Positions 5,619-9,975 of a DNA stretch of 9,975 nucleotides are shown here, piece by piece. Position 1 is the first letter of the stretch. Each line of letters starts with the position of its first letter. Location: positions 1 to 9,975 of the forward strand of contig JAOTZF010000046.1 of the NCBI GenBank assembly GCA_029861485.1. Reading direction: 5' to 3'. The DNA is from Thermoleophilia bacterium. GTDB taxonomy: Bacteria; Actinomycetota; Thermoleophilia; Miltoncostaeales; Miltoncostaeaceae. Below the pieces are notes generated by a model. It was not told the origin of the DNA. It did not search any database and saw nothing but the letters and a program-made list of their open reading frames with translations. Both the position numbers and the translations under genes were made by a program.

Positions 5619-7298
5619 TTGGATAGTGCGCCGCCCAAGGCGTCTCCTGTTCCGCCCAAGGCGTCTCCTGTTTTGACCCGATCCCCCGTCCTCCGTTCCG
5701 CCCTAGTCGCAACCGCTGTGGTTGTTGCCGTCGGGGTCTGTACTCCGCTGGCGTCGCCGGCGCTCGCCGCGACCCAAGAGGCCAGCGCGAAGCGCCGCGA
5801 TCTCCGCGGCGCCGATCTCGAGCTCGCCAAGCTCGCGGGGGCCAACCTCGTCCGCGCCGATCTTCGGAACGCCAATCTGCGACGGGCCGATCTCCAAGGA
5901 GCGAACCTCACCCGTGCGGATCTGCGCGGCGCTGATCTCACGCGCGCCAACCTGCGCGGCGCAGTTCTCAATCGAACCCGCCTCGGCCGCTCGCTCCTGG
6001 TGAGGGCCAGGCTCTTCGGAGCTCGCACGAATGGAGCGAACTTCCGGGAGGCGGTGCTCAACGGCGCAGATCTCCGCCGGGTCGACCTCTCCCGCCTGGA
6101 CCTTCACAGCGCGGATCTGAGCCGGGCCGACCTGCGGGGCGCGTCACTCGAAGGCACGAATCTGCGAGCTGCCGGACTGATCGGCGCGCGCCTGGGCGGC
6201 ACGAAGCTCGGCGGAGCCGCGTTGGACCGCCGCACCTCGCTTCCCGTTACCCGGCCCCGGGCCCCGAGGCCCAAGGTCGCCAAGGCGGCCGATCGCACGC
6301 CACCGTGGAAATTCGTCGTGCTCGCGGACTTCCTGAACCAGGACGTGGACTTCCCCGATCCGAACTGGGAGCCCGTGCTGGGCTATGTGCTCGACGAGGT
6401 GGCGAAGGAGCAGCCGGACTTCGTGGCCGTACCCGGAGATCTGGTGAACGGCTACTGGGCGACGGGTGGCGCCGAGAACATTCGCCTGCAGGGGGCTCGC
6501 TTCTTTGGGGCCTGGCGGGCCCGCTTGAAGGCTCACGGCCTCAATACCGTCCACGCGGCCATCGGCGACCATGAGATCGGTGACAATCCGTGGAATCAGG
6601 CGAAGCGCGCACTCATCGGCGAGTATCGCTCGACCTTCGCCAGAGAGCTCTCGCTGCCTTCGAACCCCTCGGTGGGCCCCGGCAGCCTGGCCTATTCGGT
6701 CCGCCACAAGAACCTGCACTTGATTGCGATCGACCCCTTCGAGCAGCACAGCCCCGCGGGCCCCGTCGCGATCGGCGTGACCGGCCGGCAGCTCGACTGG
6801 CTGCGCGGTGAGCTGCGCACCGACGCCGCCCACGTGGTCGCCATGGGTCACACGCCCGTGCTCGCCGCAACCCGACAGCGCTTTACATCATCCCTGCGCG
6901 TGCCGGGCGGTGGGGGCTCGGAGCTCTGGAACACCCTTACCGAGCAGGGCGCGAAGCTCTATCTGGCGGGCGAGTTCCACGACGTGAACGCCACGTACAA
7001 GGACGGAAGCACGCAGGTCGTGACCGGGTCGCTCCCGGGTGTCACCGACGAGATCAACTACCTCGTCGTAACCGTCCACCCCGATCGCCTGGAGCTCGCG
7101 CTGCGCTCGGTCCAGACGAGGATCCACCCGCTCGGCCGTCCGTCCGCCCCGGGTGAGCTTCCGCCCGTGCGGCTGTCGCTCAGCCCCTTTACTCAGGCAG
7201 TCGGGCCCTACACCCGTGGCCGTATGACCATCGGCGATCGCGGCCCTCGTCCGGGTCGCGAAGGGCTTTTCAACGCCCGGTTCCGCGCCCTGAGATAG
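5619..7298 (+). CDS. Secreted pentapeptide-repeat / calcineurin-like phosphoesterase fusion
   Basis: The 559-residue product has four parts. Residues about 20-51 are a signal peptide (hydrophobic ALVATAVVVAVGV, then SPALA-ATQ as a likely cleavage site). Residues about 58-205 are a pentapeptide-repeat solenoid of A(D/N)LxX units, irregular around 115-140. A Pro/Arg-rich linker (206-229) leads to a metallophosphoesterase domain (230-500) with LAD (D237), GDLVNG (D274), GDHE (316-319), GH (H411) and GEFHD (H454). These follow the order of calcineurin-like metal-ligand blocks but depart from consensus: the DxH His is absent, GNHE is GDHE, and GHxH is GEFH. Phosphatase activity or substrate is therefore uncertain. 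Export suggests action at the envelope or outside the cell. Starts are TTG at 5619 or TTG at 5673 (after the tandem duplication), neither with a strong ribosome-binding site. An Arg-rich tail follows the domain. Confidence 0.85.
   Translation: MDSAPPKASPVPPKASPVLTRSPVLRSALVATAVVVAVGVCTPLASPALAATQEASAKRRDLRGADLELAKLAGANLVRADLRNANLRRADLQGANLTRADLRGADLTRANLRGAVLNRTRLGRSLLVRARLFGARTNGANFREAVLNGADLRRVDLSRLDLHSADLSRADLRGASLEGTNLRAAGLIGARLGGTKLGGAALDRRTSLPVTRPRAPRPKVAKAADRTPPWKFVVLADFLNQDVDFPDPNWEPVLGYVLDEVAKEQPDFVAVPGDLVNGYWATGGAENIRLQGARFFGAWRARLKAHGLNTVHAAIGDHEIGDNPWNQAKRALIGEYRSTFARELSLPSNPSVGPGSLAYSVRHKNLHLIAIDPFEQHSPAGPVAIGVTGRQLDWLRGELRTDAAHVVAMGHTPVLAATRQRFTSSLRVPGGGGSELWNTLTEQGAKLYLAGEFHDVNATYKDGSTQVVTGSLPGVTDEINYLVVTVHPDRLELALRSVQTRIHPLGRPSAPGELPPVRLSLSPFTQAVGPYTRGRMTIGDRGPRPGREGLFNARFRALR
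5631..5672. repeat. Perfect 21-bp tandem duplication
   Basis: Two identical, adjacent 21-bp units, 5631-5651 and 5652-5672, each begin CCGCCCAAGG and end CTCCTGTT. In the frame of the pentapeptide-phosphoesterase gene they encode PPKASPV twice. The duplication ends exactly before a possible TTG start at 5673, so it may be leader DNA rather than coding sequence. Confidence 0.9.
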
Positions 7299-7528
7299 CG
7301 CGCGCGACCTGCCCTTCCTCCAGCGCGGGCCTCGACCTCTGCGGCGTGCCTGGCCGCGCTGAATGCCAAGAAGGTGTGCTCACTTCAAGAGGCGATCACA
7401 CCGCCGCCATCGCTCGCCGTGGACCTGGGGCCTGCCATAGAGGTCTCCCGGACCGAGCCGGGCCGCTGCGCGTGGCGCAATCGGCGTGGCAGGGCGCTCG
7501 CCCCACCAAGCACCTGTCTCGGAGCCTG
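7299..7528. other. Convergent intergenic DNA, no gene recognised
   Basis: This lies between the stop of the phosphoesterase fusion gene and a hairpin cluster. I see no tRNA, no protein-like reading frame with a ribosome-binding site and no U-tailed terminator here. Confidence 0.5.
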
Positions 7529-7567
7529 CGCGGCAGAGCCGCGTAGTGGGCAAAGGGCCGGTTTGCC
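7529..7567. terminator. Two small hairpins in the convergent intergenic region
   Basis: CGCGGC/GCCGCG (7529-7534 and 7538-7543) form a 6-bp stem with an AGA loop. GGCAAA/TTTGCC (7549-7554 and 7562-7567) form a second 6-bp stem with a 7-base loop. They lie next to a longer hairpin and may add to termination from either side. No U-run follows either one. Confidence 0.35.
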
Positions 7568-7571
7568 GCAG

Positions 7572-7602
7572 CAGAACGGCCGGCTCTCGGCCGGCCGTTC
7601 TG
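7572..7602. terminator. Perfect 12-bp stem-loop, probable bidirectional terminator
   Basis: CAGAACGGCCGG (7572-7583) and CCGGCCGTTCTG (7591-7602) pair perfectly around a 7-base loop. On the minus strand it begins eight bases after the stop of the HtaA-like gene, and on the plus strand it is downstream of the fusion gene. The location between convergent genes fits a shared terminator. There is no clear U-tract, as is common in high-GC actinobacteria. Confidence 0.7.
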
Positions 7603-7610
7603 GACTTCGG

Positions 7611-8576
7611 TCAGCCGCTTTCTGAGTCGGTGACCACGCGGGCCTGGCCCGTAAGCGACAGGATTCCCACCTCGTCGCCTTGTGCGAAGTCATCGAGATC
7701 CAGAGCCGAATTCAGGTCGGCGGCGCCACGGCTGGTCAGCTCGACCGGCACCCGGAACGTCACGAACTCCGAGCCCTGCACCCATCGGCCCTTGTCCAGA
7801 TCCAGGGTGACGCGATCGGTGCCGGCGAGCGCGCCCGCCCGAGCGTAGGTACGGATCAGACCGGTTTCGCCGTCGATACGAAAGCGCCGCATGTCGAGAG
7901 CCCCGGCCGGAGTGCTGAACCGCAGGCCGCCCCGCAGACCGACCGTGCCGCCAAGCTCGCCGCAGACCACGTTGTTGCTGCTGCGCACGGGGAACGCGTA
8001 CTGGGCCTGAGAGGTCGCGATGCCGGGACGCAGCGCCTGAAGCGAAACGCCGAGTGCCTGTAGGCGCGGAAGCGGTGGCGGACCGATGACCGCTCGGTCG
8101 AACTTGACCCGGCAAGCATCGCCGAACCCGGCCAGCGACACGCCGCCCAAGCTGGCAGGAGCCGCCACGGCGCCTCCACCGCTCGCCTGATTCGCCTCGT
8201 CATCGTCGCCGAGGGCGCTGATGAGGATTGCGAGCCCGCCGACCAGGACAATGGCGGCGGCAATCGCGCCAAGCCCCCAAAGGAGGTTGTTACGACGGAC
8301 CGTCTCGGGCTTCGCAGCGGGCCGGGTTGGCGCCTCGAGGCGACGGACACTCCGTTGCCCACCGGTGACGTGGCGTGCGAAGGGATCGCGGTACCCTGCT
8401 TCGTCCTCCGGACTCTCCAGCACCTCGACGTCGGGGGCACCGAAGCCCGATATCGGCAGGCTCGCGCGCATGACCCGGCCGCGCGTTGGCTCGGAGACCT
8501 CCAGAACCCAGGCGCCTTCGCCACCTCGAGTGGTGGAGCCGTTGCCCTCGGCCTTCGACTGTTCTTTTTCTGCCAT
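7611..8576 (-). CDS. Single-pass membrane protein with extracytoplasmic HtaA-like domain
   Basis: The 321-residue protein has a polar cytoplasmic N-terminus (1-95, with many charged residues), one transmembrane helix (about 98-121, preceded by RRNN) and an extracytoplasmic part. The topology follows the positive-inside pattern, with no cleaved signal peptide. Residues about 195-310 resemble the beta-rich HtaA-type domain: a GLRGGLRFSTPAGALDMRRF strand pattern, then RIDGETGLI, then VELTSRGAADLNSALDLDDF and GDEVGILSL. HtaA domains in corynebacteria bind haem, but I cannot identify haem ligands here, so binding is not claimed. C155 and C205 could form a disulfide. It lies downstream of, and on the same strand as, a metal-uptake permease gene, separated by 244 bp. 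A G-run 8 bases before the ATG serves as a possible ribosome-binding site. The gene exists with high confidence; the domain call is moderate. Confidence 0.75.
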   Translation of the reverse strand: MAEKEQSKAEGNGSTTRGGEGAWVLEVSEPTRGRVMRASLPISGFGAPDVEVLESPEDEAGYRDPFARHVTGGQRSVRRLEAPTRPAAKPETVRRNNLLWGLGAIAAAIVLVGGLAILISALGDDDEANQASGGGAVAAPASLGGVSLAGFGDACRVKFDRAVIGPPPLPRLQALGVSLQALRPGIATSQAQYAFPVRSSNNVVCGELGGTVGLRGGLRFSTPAGALDMRRFRIDGETGLIRTYARAGALAGTDRVTLDLDKGRWVQGSEFVTFRVPVELTSRGAADLNSALDLDDFAQGDEVGILSLTGQARVVTDSESG

Positions 8577-8584
8577 ATAGGAGA

Positions 8585-8589
8585 CCCCC
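8585..8589 (-). promoter_or_regulatory. G5 run, possible ribosome-binding site of the HtaA-like gene
   Basis: The minus strand reads GGGGG with 8 bases to the ATG at 8576-8574. It is the only purine-rich element at a suitable distance. It could pair with either C6 run further upstream in the same transcript. Confidence 0.4.
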
Positions 8590-8641
8590 GCTTCCGATCT
8601 GGAGGTAGCGGCTATTAAGCCTCAGAGCACCCAGGCCGTGT

Positions 8642-8657
8642 CCCCCCTTTCGGGGGG
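8642..8657 (-). promoter_or_regulatory. C6-GAAA-G6 hairpin (GNRA loop) in the leader of the HtaA-like gene
   Basis: On the minus strand the bases are CCCCCC, GAAA, GGGGGG: a perfect 6-bp stem capped by a GNRA tetraloop, an unusually stable hairpin. It lies between the stop of the permease gene (8821) and the ATG at 8576. It may terminate the metal-transport operon or structure the leader of the next gene. A second C6 run at 8674-8679 could compete for the same G run. Confidence 0.5.
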
Positions 8658-8820
8658 TGGTAACGGACCGGACGGGGGGTTTACGCCGTCCCGAACACGT
8701 TCATCCCACCTCCAGTACCAGTACCGCGGCGATCATGGGCGCGGACGACCAGCCGGCCGCCCCGTCGGAGGAGAGCTTCTCGATGACGGTGCCGCTCTTC
8801 GATGGAGGCTCGGTGCAGAT

Positions 8821-9702
8821 TCAGCTGGAGGCCTCAGCGCGGCGGGGAAGCGCCGCGCTCACCGCCTGGTGGGCCGCGCGCAAGGTGAGCACAACCAGGA
8901 ACACCACCACCGTAGTGAGCGCCATCGTCGCACTCGCGGCGGTGTCGTGATGGAAGCTGATGAGCAGCCCGACGACCACCGAGACCGCGCCGATCACTAC
9001 AGCAGTGGCCATGATCAGCGGCACGCGGCGAACCAGCAGCGTCGCGGTCGCCGGCGGCGCGACGAGAAATGCAAACACGAGCAGATTCCCGACCGCCTCG
9101 AATGACGCCACGATCGAGAGTGCCAGCAGCAGCAGCAGCCCGGCGTAGGCCCAGCGCGGTCTCAAGCCGAGCAGCTGTGCCTTGGCCTGGTCGAACGTCA
9201 TCACCAGGAAGGCTCGATAGAAGGCGATCACTCCGCCAACCGAGATGAGCGCGGCCATCGCCTGCCGGCGTAGATCGCCGTCGTCGATGCCGGTAACCGA
9301 GCCGAACAGGAAACGGTTGAGATCACCGGAGTAGGACCCGGAGTTGCTCGACATGATCACCACGGCGAGCGCCAGGAAGCCGACGAACAGCACGCCGATG
9401 GAGGTGTCCTCGGGAAAGGGTGAGTTGCTGCGGATCAGCTGGATCCCCGCCATCATCACGATCGCGGCGATGAACGCCCCAAGGCTCGTGCTGAACCCGA
9501 CCACGAAGGCGATGGCGATCCCCGGCAGCACCCCGTGGGCGAGTGCGTCTCCGAGGAAGCTCATGCCGCGCAGCACGACCCACGTGCCGACGACGGAGGT
9601 CGTGAGCACCGCCAGCAGCCCCGCCCACAGAGCGCTGCGCATGAACTCGTTCGCCACGAACGGGTCCAGCCACCATCCGACGGGGTTGGTTAGGAATTCC
9701 AC
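8821..9702 (-). CDS. ABC-3 family zinc/manganese transporter permease (ZnuB/AztB type)
   Basis: The 293-residue integral membrane protein has about 8-9 transmembrane segments. GDALAHGVLPGIAIAF (51-66) is the signature of the ABC-3 permease family for zinc, manganese or iron; EDTSIGVLF (98-106) and VAPPATATLL (215-223) are also typical. It forms the channel through which a metal delivered by the binding protein crosses the membrane, driven by an ATPase subunit that is not in this window. The GTG start at 9702-9700 lies 10 bp after the stop of the binding-protein gene, with GGGCGG as a weak ribosome-binding site. The two genes are therefore one operon. The exact metal cannot be told from the permease alone. 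Confidence 0.9.
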   Translation of the reverse strand: MEFLTNPVGWWLDPFVANEFMRSALWAGLLAVLTTSVVGTWVVLRGMSFLGDALAHGVLPGIAIAFVVGFSTSLGAFIAAIVMMAGIQLIRSNSPFPEDTSIGVLFVGFLALAVVIMSSNSGSYSGDLNRFLFGSVTGIDDGDLRRQAMAALISVGGVIAFYRAFLVMTFDQAKAQLLGLRPRWAYAGLLLLLALSIVASFEAVGNLLVFAFLVAPPATATLLVRRVPLIMATAVVIGAVSVVVGLLISFHHDTAASATMALTTVVVFLVVLTLRAAHQAVSAALPRRAEASS

Positions 9703-9712
9703 GACCGCCCGA

Positions 9713-9975
9713 TCAACTCAGCCCGCTCGCGATCAGCTCGGCGTTCGTTCGGAGCAGGCCAAGGTAGTTCTCGGCGCCGCTTCCGGGCTCTCCGAGGCTT
9801 CCGGTGTGGAGAGTGGCCACTTCGATGTCTCCAACCCGTTCGGCGAGAGCGACGACGTCGGCATCGGAGTGCTGGGCCTCAGAGAATATGGTCCTGACTC
9901 CGGCCTGCTCCGCTGCCTCAGCAAGCTCCTCGAGCTGCGCGGGGTTGGTCTCCGCGAGCGTCGACGGCGCTGGGA
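9713..9975 (-). CDS. ZnuA/AztC-like metal-binding protein of an ABC transporter, C-terminal part
   Basis: The gene enters the window from the right; its last 87 codons are visible, ending at TGA 9715-9713. The translation includes TNPAQLEELAEAAEQAGVRT, then IFSEAQHSDADVVALAERVG, and ends LGEPGSGAENYLGLLRTNAE followed by LIASGLS. The long helix, the IFSE strand, the SLGEPGSGAENY segment and the closing Y-x-x-L-x-R-x-N helix are the hallmark of cluster A-I zinc/manganese binding proteins. In this family the segment after the IFSE strand helps line the metal site. The mature protein would be extracytoplasmic; its signal peptide and the His-rich loop are outside the window. It precedes the permease gene by 10 bp. 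Confidence 0.85.
   Translation of the reverse strand, partial: PAPSTLAETNPAQLEELAEAAEQAGVRTIFSEAQHSDADVVALAERVGDIEVATLHTGSLGEPGSGAENYLGLLRTNAELIASGLS

Noticed and set aside
5703..6107. Minus-strand frame with repeated GAxEIxAAQI-type text
   Set aside because: Its periodicity is the reverse reading of the pentapeptide repeats on the plus strand.
7465..7550. tRNA-like D-arm string TGGCGCAATCGGC
   Set aside because: No T-arm GGTTCGAATCC-type sequence and no acceptor-stem pairing at the right distance.
8660..8745. Possible 5S rRNA fragment (TCCCGAACACG at 8689-8699, a hallmark string of 5S)
   Set aside because: Only about 11 bases agree in the right place; the flanking helices and the usual following segment are absent, so chance is the better explanation.
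8735..8950. Plus-strand frame of 71 residues with FSMTVPLFDGGSVQIQLEA
   Set aside because: The first 29 residues look protein-like and recall small DGGSV-type domains, but there is no ribosome-binding site and most of the frame is antisense to the permease gene. It could be a gene fragment; not strong enough to annotate.
9733..9924. Minus-strand 63-codon frame at the right edge
   Set aside because: A different minus-strand frame over the same bases gives a clear metal-binding protein C-terminus, so this one is a shadow.

Overview
The window is GC-rich bacterial DNA with long, tightly packed genes, GTG and TTG starts next to ATG, and actinobacterial-type protein families: a BdbC-like DsbB, an Rv2258c-like methyltransferase, a degraded SARP/AfsR-type regulator, and an HtaA-like beta-rich surface domain. 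I infer a high-GC actinobacterium, perhaps of the Solirubrobacterales/Thermoleophilia. That placement rests on protein style only, because the window holds no rRNA or tRNA.

Layout. Positions 2-283 (+) hold the 3' end of a MepA-type murein endopeptidase gene. A compact minus-strand cluster follows, read from right to left: an Rv2258c-like SAM methyltransferase (4910-3807), a CPA1 cation/proton antiporter with a C-terminal nucleotide-binding domain (3748-1958), a DsbB/BdbC thiol oxidase (1961-1323) and a CelD/BioF2-type GNAT acyltransferase (1356-289). The last three overlap (4 bp and 34 bp) and are very probably co-transcribed. The methyltransferase is separated from the antiporter by 58 bp that contain a perfect 9-bp stem-loop ending at the antiporter start codon.

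Positions 4911-5618 hold no intact gene. They contain two remnants of one AfsR/SARP-like regulator: a frameshifted N-terminal winged-helix start and a C-terminal TPR stretch, with short direct repeats between them. A plus-strand gene follows (5619 or 5673 to 7298). It encodes a secreted protein fusing a pentapeptide-repeat solenoid to a calcineurin-like metallophosphoesterase whose metal-binding motifs depart from consensus. Its 5' end carries a perfect 21-bp tandem duplication.

Positions 7299-7610 form a convergent intergenic region with three consecutive hairpins. Next, on the minus strand, come a single-pass membrane protein with an extracytoplasmic HtaA-like domain (8576-7611), an ABC-3 family metal permease (9702-8821) and the C-terminus of a ZnuA/AztC-like metal-binding protein (9975-9713, cut by the window edge). 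The last two form a metal-uptake operon.

Much of the content concerns the cell envelope: wall hydrolysis, disulfide formation, ion homeostasis, metal uptake and secreted or anchored proteins. I see no CRISPR array, phage, insertion sequence or recognisable defence system. The most unusual items are the pentapeptide-phosphoesterase fusion, the regulator fossil beside it, and the C-run/G-run leader upstream of the HtaA-like gene.
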